A stretch of DNA of 64,000 nucleotides, from assembly GCA_000499405.2 (NCBI GenBank), contig HG738138.1, positions 6,756,888 through 6,820,887 of the forward strand, read 5' to 3'. This document shows, one piece after another, positions 12,078 through 24,200 of this stretch. Each line of letters begins with the position of its first letter. Positions within the stretch are counted from its first letter, which is position 1. The notes beneath the pieces are model-generated. The model was not told where the DNA came from, searched no databases, and was given only the letters and a program-made list of their open reading frames with translations. The stretch is from Onchocerca volvulus. Its lineage: Eukaryota > Nematoda > Chromadorea > Rhabditida > Onchocercidae. The position numbers and the translations under genes were made by a program.

Positions 12078-12854
12078 TCCGAAAATTTCTGTAAGACACA
12101 ATATTTAAGGACGTTAAAATGGATGACTCGATCGTGAAAAATAGAAGCGGACCTTCAATCTCGAACAGATTACAAAAAGCATAGTGGTTGTTAGCTGTAA
12201 ATTAAATTTCCAGAACCGTACTCCTGCAACGGAAATGAACCTGGAAGATACTTTGCCAGAAGACACGGAAATCAGTGGGATTTACCAATGAGATTTAAAA
12301 AATCCAGTTTCCAAAACAGTAATTGAAGATTTCATGAACACGAAATAAAAAAGAAGATACATAAAAATACCGCTGAAATCAAAAAACGACGCAAATTTAG
12401 CATTAAGAAATTGCCAGAGTGCATCAAAAAGACAGATAAACTTTATACACTTTAAAAACTAAGAACAACAAAAAACATATTCAAAATAAACTCTACAAAC
12501 AAAGTTAATGAGCTATTTTTGGATTTGAGATGGATTAAAAGCCGCTTCCTCCTTCTTCTGAGAAATGGCTGAAAGAAATAACAGTATCACGGTTACAGGA
12601 AAAATTATAAATGTAAATTATTCTAATTCATCACGTGAATTTATGATTTTAACTTTTCAAGTCTCCTACTGACAAATTAGTCAGTAAATAATTTCAAAAA
12701 CGATTTAATGGCAGCTGTCATATTCCAACTTCGAAAGACTTAAGTCAAAAGTCCTATGCACAGTTCAATCATCAAAGGGAAGTGCTGACACCGAAAGTTT
12801 TGGCATAATTGGTAGGTATAAATAACAAAAACCCTCGAGAATAATGTAGTTATA

Positions 12855-15800
12855 TCAGGTCTTTCTTGTGGCATTCAAAATTTGTGTGACAACTGGAGCG
12901 ACTTCTTTGTTTCCCCGATATCGTAAGTGAATTTTTTCTAACAAGACCAATAATTTCTTATCAGCAGCATAATTTGCAGCTTCAACTGGTTTTCTGCAAT
13001 AAAAAATGCTTTTCATGGCGAAAAAATAAAACTGTAACAATGCATTTTGTTTTCGAACATGGAAACGTTTCCGAAAGAAAGCATGAATGTATCAGTTTAG
13101 AGAAGTTTGTAATCCAATTTTTAAAAATTGAAGAAACCCCATGAAATGCCAAAGAATCTAATTTTTATATTTTTGCATCGATAAGTTAATTTTTTACTGG
13201 AAACTTTTAGTGTAACTTAGCAAAACGAAAAAAATATCTAACTTCAATAAGAGTAGGCTTTCGACTACTTCCACGGGATTTGTAAGTTTCTCGATGAATG
13301 ATCTACATAAAGATTCATTCCCATAACGTGCGCAAGCTTCGATAAATGGCTGAAAATGACTTTAATAAGTGATGATAAAAATGTAAAGAAAAAGATTATA
13401 CTACATCGAGAGTATTGTGACAATTAGAATGATGTAGTATCGAATAAATACAACTCCACTTACCATGTAACTTGTGAGAATTTTTTTGGATCTGAACAAG
13501 CTTTCAAGATGGTGCCATAATTTATTACGAGCATAGCTTTCAATCTTCCATAAGCACCATCTAAAAAATTAATTTGAAAATCATCACAATTACTCAAAAC
13601 TATTATGGTACTCGCTTCTTTGTTGCTTAGACATCATTTTGAATAGGGATATTGTTTGTTACTCAATACAGAATAGTCCAAATATCTGTCACCTGGAGAA
13701 ATTATCGTAATAGTTAAATACAATACATTCAAAATGCATTTGCTCACAAAAAGTATTGTTTTCTGTTTTTGTGCAATATTTTTAGTTTTGCGATCAACAA
13801 TCTTATTATTGGGCAGATTGAATGGAACTGTTTCAAGCTTTTATCAAAAGATTTATGATGCATGACTACAACGAGAATGGAGCAGCGCATCATGATCAAA
13901 CGCGCTGAATTAATATAAAGACAACCGAAATTTGTCTCAAAGTAAAACACTTCATCTAAAAAAAAAAGGGAAAAAACATACGCTTTCTCAGTTAATTTAA
14001 ATTTTTTCTTAATCAGTTCAGCCAAATTATCTTCTTGATGTCCCACAGCCCACATATAAACGCATCTAATACTCGTTCTGTCAACATCACTAAAACCAGG
14101 TTTTCCGTCCAGAGTTTCGCACATACTAAATAATTCAGCTGTTTCAGCAGCCAACTGAGCTGTTGTATATTCCTAAAAACAAAGCTTCTGAGTTTGTCAA
14201 AGCACTAATAATTACTTCGTCAACATAGCCATTACTTCATCATAATATTAGTCATTTAATTCATCAAGCAAAATTAATGATCCACATACTTTCAACTTAT
14301 TCAAGCTCATCTTTGCCTTCAACAATCCTTCAACTTTGTCTTTATTATCGAAAGGATTCCATGGGGTAGATTCGGATTCTTTCAAGTAGTACAGCGATTG
14401 ACGAGCAAAGTCGTCTTTCTGCACATACAACGCCAGAAGATGACGAGGTGCTTCTTCCTATAATTAATCCTTCCCAAAATACAGAATGCATTTACAATTC
14501 ATTATTTAAAGAAACTTTTATCATATTAAATAGATTGTGTTGTTATTACCTTTAAATAGTCCTGGTAGAGACAAAGAGCCTGTGGTAATTTCAACACAAG
14601 ATGATCAATGACTTCCTTTTTCTGCGTTCTTTTCAAATAAGTTAGAACATAATGCACTGAAATTGCGTTAACTATAGCTTAAACTAAACGTACAAATTAC
14701 GATTTGTATGTCGTATCAACTTGTACAAATGTGTTAGTAACATCAGACATACTCAAAGAAGCATACTTACAAAGATCCGGCTGCTGGCTTTTTGCAGCCT
14801 TTGCTAAAGCTCGATCAATTTTATTCAGTTTCATAAGCATTTCGACCTGTCTGTTAAGACATGTTTCTCTATCAAGCAAAAGCTCAGCTAATTCGTTTAA
14901 ATTGGCACCAGCAGCTTTCATTGCAACATCTGAAAGAACACGTATTATTTATGAAATAAAAAGACTTCTGCAAGTTACAAATTACGATGTTCAAGACAAA
15001 AAATTTACACAAATCTCGATACTGTAAATTATAAATTATGATGTTCGAAGAACTACATCGAACCTGCAAAGCTGACTTCAGGATAATTTGTAAATTTGCT
15101 GACAATCATTTCTGACAAGGCTTTAAAATCGGGCATTTTCCCAATTTCTTTTGCTGCTTTCGCCATCTCGATCTAAAAAATGAAAGGAAAAAAAAAAAAA
15201 AAAGAAAAAAAGAAAAGAAAAAAAAGGAAAAAAAGCACTCCTTTATCAAGAAACTACCTTCTCTAATGCCCAATGAGCCAGTATCCGATAAATCCCATTT
15301 TTGGAAGGCACCTTCATATATTTGCTTATGGATATTGCCGAAGGCCATTGCCCTAAATCTGTAAGACGATCAGTCAGCGCACTCATTTTCAATTCTTCTG
15401 ATCTGCAACAAATAATTCATAACTTCTGAAAACAATGAAAAACGGAATTCCTTTACCAAAAATTTTTCAAATACATATATAATGTATAAGACCTAAAATC
15501 ATTTCCAAACTCCGCTGGAACCTCTCATATTTTAGAACTGGAAAGCACCTAAAAATAGCGACTGCTTTGAATATACACCATACTGATTAATTACACTTGA
15601 TGCCAGCGAAAAACACGGTGATTAACCATTGTATTTTCCCGAAAATAAGACTTAAACCGAAAATAAACTCTGGCATAAATTTTTTTTTAGCATATTTCTG
15701 ATATAATTCTATTTCAAAAACGAACTCAAGCTAAAACCGTCAGCCAGATGAAAGCATTTAGTATATCCACCGTCACACAGAACCGGAACACTGAATAGTA

Positions 15801-18800
15801 AAATAATAATATTAATGCTACAATTTTTCTTCAAATAAATAAATAAATATATATATATATATATATATGCAACTTTCTAAGTGTATACATTTATTTTTTA
15901 GCACAATAAATGTAGATTTTTATGCATAAAAATAAGAATCCTCTGAAAATAAACTTGACGGATTTTTGATTCAAAAAGATTTGGTCTACAATGATGCGGT
16001 AGATTCGATCCGGTGAAACGTGCAATACGATTTCCTAAATCATCTTCTACAGAGGTTTACAGATATCCTCAGATATCCTCACTATAATTAGCTCAAAACA
16101 CCCTTTATTTGAAAAACACCAGGGCAACATTCTATAAACCCAAAATCAACTCATAATAATAAGTTTATTAAGAAGTTATGCTTTATTGTCCTCCATAACT
16201 TCTAGAAGGTGAATAAATCAACACGTTAGATATTGCATGAGAAATGGATTTACAATTCTACTTTATTCAAACTGTGATGAAATTCACTCTCACTATCTAA
16301 TAAAAGCAGTTCTGTCTTCCTTTTTATCTTTAAAATGGAGCTAGGTTCTGGTGATGCAATACTCAATACACTATCAGCTACCTCTGTGCCAGAAATACAT
16401 AGCAAGAACTTGAAATCAGAAAAAAAATTTAATTATTCTTTACTAATGAAGACATAATCCAGCATTAAATTTAAGAGCAAAATTAAACTATTTTAATCCC
16501 AGATTACATTCTTATCATGAATATCAGATGACAATATAAAAAAACCTACTGCGCAAATGATAATGCCATTCCGATATATGGTTTTCGTAAAAAATTTAGC
16601 ACTCGCATAACACGACATATCTCAACGAATTGTGAAGCATCTTGCCGTCGCAACAATGATTTTCCAAGTGATGCCGCCTGTAACATATGTCTTATAGCAA
16701 TACGAAACTTAAGAAAATTATCAATTGCAATATTATATTTTTAACGTTTGAGTCCATAAATACAGTTCTCAGTTTTGTATGATGCAAACTTTCAGCATTT
16801 TCTTTTGCAAGGTAGTGTCAAACTGATGCGCTGCAGCCACAAGACATTGTTGCACAGCCTTCTCCATTTGATCTTCTGTAAAAATGTAGGAGAAAAGAAA
16901 AAAGATCAAGACAGCAAACATTCGATGCAAGTGTTTCAGATAAAAAAGATAAAACTCACCGATCATGTGTATGTACTCATAAACACCGTAAGTTCCTTTG
17001 ATAAGTTTCTCTGAAGCTTCGTATAAAATGGCGCCAGGTTCCGGTGATGCAACACCCAGTACACTATCAACTGCATCTGTAATAGAAATACGAAAGAATC
17101 AAGTAAGAACTTGAAATTAAGAAAAAAATGCACCTATGTTGGTACTTCATCCATAATTTTGATTGTCGATCATCATGTGCTAACAAAGATTGTACTATGT
17201 TGGCATTTAATGTAGAAAAATTGCACTGAACCAAGAGAACAGTACCAATACTACATAATGTAATGATAAATGCAGTGCAACCAGAAATAAACAAAAAAAA
17301 TAGGCAAAGAATAAATTTACGCACTGCGTTCAACTATATTCTGCGTAACCAAATCAAAGAGCAACACAGGAAATTAAAACAACGAATATTGGTAATAAAA
17401 ATCTCACGAATTCTTGCATCAAAAGTACAATACTCTGTTGCAGACTGTGTATACTGGCTTTGCTAATCACACTTGTAATGTGGGATGGAAAGATCAAGTT
17501 TTCTCGTTTACAAAAATGCAAAAAAATAACAAATACTGCATAATTTAACTAAACAACATACTTCAAATATACGTAAATAAAAAAAAAAAAAAGAAGAAAA
17601 CCTGGGACTTGAGACAAAAAAACAAGTTCATTTGTAGTGAAAACTTTGATACCATCAAGCTCCATATCGATTTCCACAGGATTTTCGAAATCATATCTTT
17701 AAATAAGAATAATTAATATGATCTGGATGTGAACTGCAGCCCTTTTCTTGAACTTAATTTACAAAAAGAAAAGTGAATACGATATATAATTTGGCCGTAA
17801 CTTTTTCATTCTTTTTTCATTCCATATTTTTCACATCGTGTAAAGATATCAATCCAAAGCAGAAAAAACATGATACTCCAAGAATGCACAAGATGAAATA
17901 AAAAATGAATTGCTTCAAAAATTAAGTATTGGTTCTTAGGCATTTTAAACGACTAACATATGCGTCTCCGAACATAACGAAATTAAATACAGGGATTGAC
18001 GAGAGCGTTTCAAAGCCAATACCTCACTGCCACACCTGAAACGACAATTGACTATGATCAAGAATCTTAATTATTATCAATGAATCTAGATACCTGATAT
18101 TATTGCAAAAGATTTTAAAACTAACCATGTAAGGCTAGATGTTACAATAGCGTCACCAACAGTGCGAAGCGATAAAGTAGAAAGAAGTGAGAAATCTGAA
18201 TCAATAATCTGGATTACAAAGCTCGAATGCAACAGAGCTATTCGAGAACTATCCCAATTTGGAACAATATTTGTGTATTCTCCACTATCGATCTTCCATG
18301 AAAGATCCTGAGAAGCATAAAACAACAGTTCGAAAAATGAAACAGACAAAATAAATCATTAGAATAATGGAGAAAAAAGCAAACCAGAAGATGCGGTGCA
18401 ACTCCCTGCATGCCTGCATAGAACGCATTACCAATAACAAATAAAATGGTCACTTGTAGAGATGTAAGAACATTCCACGCAGATGGGTGATTTGCTTCTA
18501 TAATAGTTTATTGAATTTCCTCCTTATTCATATCGGCAAGATACATGCAACACTTTTTTTTTTTCTTTAGAGCTTTCATTCCCTTGATCTTATTCAGTGA
18601 TAATTCTTACGACGAATTTTTAACCCTTTCATTTGGTTAAGTCAAAAAGTTGTACAATTTAATATAAGGTATGAAATAAATTTGGATTTCGCTAATAAAT
18701 ATGATATCCACGACTAATTTATTAAAAAAAAAAAAGTACTTGCAATATCGGGGATGCGCCATGGAACGGCTTCCATAACTGAATTGACAGCATAGATTCT

Positions 18801-19975
18801 ATTATTTTCGGAAAGAACTGCTAACCCTGTGTTACCCACTCCTCCATAATATATACGTGTCTCAGTAACGGTAATCTCCTAAATTTATCTATATTGAAAA
18901 ATAATTCAGCTTTACACTCCCTATGAATGGTAAGAAGTGAAACAAAAAAATACAAAATACAACCTCATCGATTATGAACTGATATTTGAGCTTGCCAAGG
19001 GGAGTGTAGACGAGAACACGGCCACGAATATTGACGATTACAAGCTGAATTTAAAATGCAATTAGCAGAAATTCAGACAATAACTGAAGTAAGCAACTAA
19101 AAGCATAACTCAAACATTTTTTCAAAAAACAAATGACGATGAATCCTACTCTATGACAGCGCGTCCAATACATGGAATGCACATTGTGAGCTTTGAAAGT
19201 TGAAAGTATTTTTCCTGAGTTTGTTTTTATCATCACATTCCAGAAAGAAGTATCTGGTATCGCAATCGCTGAAAAACGCTCTTTTGATTTGTACAAACTG
19301 GTTATGTCATGAGGTTCAACGTTGAAATACTACAAACTGATCAATATTCATCACGGAAAAAAGGAAAATATTTATCCATGATATATTTTTCAATAATAAT
19401 CATGCTTAATGTACTACTTTATCTCAGTAACAATCATGATGTTACACTGATATCTATGACATGCCCCTATTTACATGCCAAAGAAAGATATTGTGTTGAA
19501 AGTTGTTGAATCAACGTTCTTGCTCAAAAATTAACTCCGGATCGGAAAGCCAAAATCAAAAAGTTGATAAAAGCAACATGGAAGATGAAACCAATATATT
19601 ACCCATTGTCTGACACATTGGAATAACAGTTTTATTCCAACCTATTTGACTCGAACTAAACACGGAAGAAAAATGGTAGATAACAAGCCTACTAAATCGT
19701 TCAACAGCCCCTGTTTGAAGATGCTGAAGACATTTAACGGATGAAAAAATGATACCTATAGACCCTCCATAAGGGGAAGACACAAAGAGATATTTGTCAC
19801 TGATATCATAACCAGTATTCTGGAATAACGTGTCGTTCCTGAAATATTCTTTTGGCCGTATAAATATGAATACATCTTCTGAAGCTACGTAATACAAATC
19901 ATTCAGAATTTGAGACTGCAATGGAATATCATATTTCCTTACCGTATCATTTTGCCCAATTTTTACTTGTTTCAA
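12855..19975 (-). CDS. vps-16: VPS16, core subunit of HOPS/CORVET tethering complexes
   Basis: VPS16 is a core subunit of the class C Vps complexes that tether late endosomes and lysosomes. About 19 exons read collinearly with human VPS16 (839 aa). The N-terminal beta-propeller starts at 19975 (MKQVKIGQNDTVRKYDIPL, then SSPYGGSIG, matching human APYGGPIAL). It continues through blocks near 19.2, 19.0, 18.8, 18.2 and 17.65 kb. The helical C-terminal half includes DQMEKAVQQCLVAAAHQF (about 16.8 kb; human LTQAVQQCIEAAGHE), AASLGKSLL (16.67 kb), GIYRILAHWALEK (15.3 kb; human SRILAHWA), LMKLNKIDRALAKA (14.8 kb) and LPQALCLYQDYLK (14.6 kb). It ends with PFIEACARYGNESL (13.3 kb) and the terminus at 12855. 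Introns are mostly 50-500 bp. A purine-rich A tract at 15183-15230 and an (AT)n run near 15848-15868 are intronic. Divergent from GIT, head to head. One exon has a relic copy at 16330-16430. Confidence 0.94.
16330..16432 (-). pseudogene. relic duplicate of a VPS16 exon inside a VPS16 intron
   Basis: The stretch is clearly similar to the functional exon and its upstream intron at about 17029-17131. Both contain aaaatgg, aggttc(t/c)ggtgatgcaa, tacactatca, and after the acceptor, agaaataca/g, aagaacttgaaat and a run of A. On the minus strand the frame still reads DSVLSIASPEPSSIL where the real exon reads DSVLGVASPEPGAIL, and an AG acceptor is preserved. It sits two exons further downstream, between the exon ending ...MALSFAQ and the one containing LKMSALTDRL. 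Spliced from the preceding exon (phase 2) it would stop after two complete codons, so it is probably non-functional. Confidence 0.8.
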
Positions 19976-21297
19976 CTTTAATTATCTATGATAAATGAAG
20001 CAGAAAAGCAGGACCTTATTTTGACAGGATTAAGATATTTCCAATCGCTTGTTTCGAACTTCATTTAGGTTTTTACCGGTGAGCGTTAATGTACTGCAGA
20101 ATGCATGAAATCGGTAACTTGAGACTGGCATTCATGAAAAGTCTCGAAATCTGAAATGGATTTGGTAAATTTTTTATAAATTAAATGTAGTTCAATTGAT
20201 ACGAAATGTTTCCTTATTCTACAAAAATAGTTCTTAATTCTCGATGAAATCATAATCCGAAAGATAAATTGAATTTGGAGCCAGAGAGTAGCAAAGACCC
20301 ACTTCCTATTTTGGCTATCATACGCTGCTCCTTGATAATACTACGCGTTGTAGTACTAAAATACACTCTTAAACCTTATCAGTGAATTATATTTGATAAG
20401 CAAGGCTTGCAACTTTTTAATGGAACCTTATCAGTAGACCATAACTGACCAGTAAAGTTTACAAGAGAACTAACAGCAAATACTTAGACAAAAAACTTCC
20501 TCTTCAATTTACCTGCCGTCCATTCCACACCCAATGAGGGATTTATAATCTAGCATACTCTTGCTACACTATTTCACAAATCTCTCGTTCTCCTTCATGT
20601 CTCTTCATTCACCATGTTTTATCTTCATGTCCACTTGAAATTATCATTCGCTACGGATATCAGGGCGAATTAGCAAGTTTGCCAGAGAAGTTGAGAATTG
20701 CAGGTTTTTGGATGAGGAAGGAAGATTTCTGCCAAATTTGCAGTCACCTCTCTACTTGCGGCCTGCATTTGGCTCTCTTTATGAAAGGATTAGGACACTA
20801 AGGGTCAGCCTTAAGGTCAACCCCTATTAGGTGTCAGTCTTCGATTTTGGACATAGAAAGTTTAGAATGACACATCAAATCATTGCATACTGATAGGAGG
20901 ATTGGCTGTGTTTGTTCTTTTTATAAAAGAAGTAGAACACTTAAGGTCGGCCTAAAGGTCAACGGCCCCTACTAAGTGTCAACCTTCGATTTTGAGCATG
21001 AAAAGTCCAGAAAGACACATCAAATCAAAAATCACTGCAAATTGATAAGATAATTAACTCACTTGACATCCTATCAGATAGTTATCTTTTCCATTGACTT
21101 ATCACCAATTCTATGGAATTAAATAAGCATTTATGCTTTAATAAATGAGTAGTTCATTTAGCTTCTCTCTGCGTCAGAATGTATGTTTAGTCCGAACTGT
21201 ATAGTAGCGAGTATTGCGGAAAATGCAGAAGCAAGGAGATCAGAGTTGATGAAAGCTGGTTATCTGTCAAGAAGGTGGATCACTTGGACGGAAGGAA
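19976..21297. promoter_or_regulatory. divergent intergenic region between VPS16 and GIT
   Basis: About 1.3 kb separates the two start codons, which face away from each other, so both promoters must lie here. No TATA-like element can be assigned with confidence in such AT-rich DNA. The region contains the tandem repeat at 20771-21051, which makes up about a fifth of its length. Confidence 0.55.
20771..21051. repeat. diverged tandem repeat, two units of about 140 bp
   Basis: Unit 1 (about 20771-20903) and unit 2 (about 20904-21051) share an ordered set of phrases: ctttttat or ctttatg, gg(a/t)cactaagggtc or acacttaaggtcgg, aaggtcaac, cccctatta or cccctacta, gtgtcaa/g, cttcgattttg, gacacatcaaatca, actgata or attgata. 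They are in the same orientation and abut. Confidence 0.85.
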
Positions 21298-24200
21298 ATG
21301 ATTGCTGATTTATCATCACAATCTATTACCAGTAGCGGTATGTCTTCGTAAAATTTATTTACTTGGAAGGAATATACTGTACTGATAAGAGAGATATTTT
21401 CAAGTTGTCAAACCTTTTCTGTTATCACCGGCTTTTATTTATAATGTATACAGTCGTCTAAGCATAATTTCCTTTATTTTCAAGCCGATATATCCTGATT
21501 GATATCGCCGGTTTTAATTCATATTTAACATATTTTTTGCGTATATTGCAGCAGCTGGACGCCCATTTCAGTGTGCGGATTGCTCAGCCGAAGATCCTCA
21601 GTGGGCTTCCCTAAACAAAGGCGTTCTTATTTGTTCAGAATGTTGCTACGTCCACAGAAATCTTGGTTAACTTTTTATATTTTTTTTCTGAAAATTGTGT
21701 TATTTTTTGGAGGTTATTCTTGGGTAGATCCATAGTTGCGACTATTTTAAAACTCCGTGATTAATGAAGATGCACTGGAGCGTCCCAGTAAGCTACCATG
21801 AATCTTTCGTTACATTGCTAACTGCATTTGTTGACAGTTGTAGATCGGAAGGAACTGTAAAATTAGTATGGCCATTATGGAGAGCCTACTGTAAATACTA
21901 TATGCTCGATTGATTTTTAAGTGGTTTGAAATCCGTTCATATAACTGAGTTATTGCGTGAATGTGAAATCGATTAAATATCTGGGGCAACTTAGGGATTT
22001 TGTATGAACTGAGCAGGAAGGATTTTCCAAAAGATACGGATGATGCATACAGTTACATTTTTGTGTTTTTCAATGTGAGTGTACAGGTCGTCATATCAGC
22101 CATGTTCGTTCAATCAAAAAAGGAGCTTGGAATAGTAGTCAGCTAGAGTTGATGTATGTTTTATATTCTAATGGTTCAAATAATATTTGGGAACATTCGC
22201 TTCTCGATCCTCAGTCTACCAATAAAATTCGAAGAAAACCGACACCTCAGTGAGTCATGGCCCTGAAATTTCTATAAATCTAGCTGTTGCCTTCGCCCTT
22301 TTCTAACTCATATTATGAAAACATAAGTTTTTATGAACTAGAATTCGAAACACTTGTAAATGGTTTTTTTTGTGGCATTTAACAAAAAGCATAAACTAGT
22401 TTTAGAATTGGAAGTAATTAACTTTTAAGGTTGAAATTTACTCAAAATGTGAGGGAAATGATACTGATATCATTGTTTTTTTGCTATTTAAGAAAATTGT
22501 CTGAAAAGTAGTAGAAATTAACTTCGACTCGTATTTTTCGTATATTTTTTACTGACAAAGCAATTTTTCTAGTGATCCCGTTTTCCCCATTAAAGAAAAC
22601 TTTATCAAAGCAAAATATGCGCAAATGGCCTTCGCTCTGCGTCCAGCAAAAGATGGTAATTGCATTAGTCAAGATGATTTAAATCGCCAGCTTTGGTCTT
22701 GTGTAAGGACTTCTCATGTGGAAACAACTATGAGGTATTTATAGAAAAACATTTTTAGGTGAGATGATGAAAAGGGACGAAATATTGTATGATCCGTGCA
22801 CTTCAAACATATCATCATATATTTCAGATTATTGGCATTGGGTGCCGATCCGAATTATGTAGACCCGGAAAAGCATAATGCACCGCTTCATATCTCGGCC
22901 AAAGAAAACCAAGCTTTGCAAGTTTGTTTCTTTGCGCTAAATTAAGTAGAATTTAATGTTTGAACCTGATCCATTTTTGTCACTACAATTATTGCTTCAT
23001 TTGCGGTATGTTTTAATTAATTTCCATGGTAATGTTCAGGTCGAATTACTTTGGATCTATGGAGCTGATCCTGCTCAGCTGAATGCCATAGATTTAACTC
23101 CTTCTCAAGTAGCGAAGCTTGAAAATCATGTAAGTTTTATTTAACAGTGTCTCTCACATTAGCGAGACACAACTATTACATGAAGCCGTTTTTGTTGAGC
23201 TATAGTCTGAACAAATAATCTTGTTATCGTTGATAACTCACTGATTTCTCGTTTCTTCGAAATCCATCGTTGAAGTACTGGTTTCATTGATTAGTCCATT
23301 ACATTGCTTCGTGATGAAAATAGAAGAGCTGCGACTCTGAAAGACTTTTTTTTTAGACCGAACTTGCTGCAAGATTGGAAGAACTGCAGTTTGAAGTTAC
23401 CAGCCGTTTGACAATGTTTTTATGTGGACGACGACCAGACCACTCTAGGCAACAATATTTTTTGATTCCCGAGCTTACAGGACAGAACACTGAAAATGTA
23501 CAAATGAAGTCAGCAAGACGACGGCTTCGTTCCCTTCCTTCATATTACTTCGAACGTATTGTGCAAGATGTTTATGATGAGGTTATATTTTCGGATTTGT
23601 GTCTTTTCTGTTTCTACTTTTCAAATAAATTTCAAGCAAATCTCAATTAACAGGTAGATCGCCGAGAAACTGTAGTAGCTTGGAATGCTATCACTCAAGG
23701 AATTCAACCTTTCTCTCTAGGAAACGATCATTGTGTCGCTGTTTTTTTGCCGGTATTCTTTTCAGTGATTTTTTGAAGATTCGTCGAGTAACTATGATAT
23801 TGTATTCATAGCACATGTCATAAGTCTTTCGTACATTCTAGTTAAGCTAGATTCTGTCTGTTCTTTTAAGCAGTGAATCTTACTCCTTTTTATTGCAGCC
23901 CAATCCTGAGTTATCAGCTACACGTAATCAGCTTCGCCAAAAACTTGCAAAATGTGATATGCGAGGATTTGCAACCTTAATCATAGATGTTCTTAGTGAA
24001 GCCAAACGAAGGTGAGGAAAGAGGATGGATTTTTCTTTTTTTTTTCTCCATTTCTATTGTATGCATTTATATAACATCCCTATCCCCATATCTGAAAAGT
24101 GAGCACATTTGCATTGTATTTATCACTTTAAATTAAGCAAAGAGTGCAGCCAATTTTTTTAAATGTGTGATTCTAGATATTACGGCTTACTACTGAAAAG

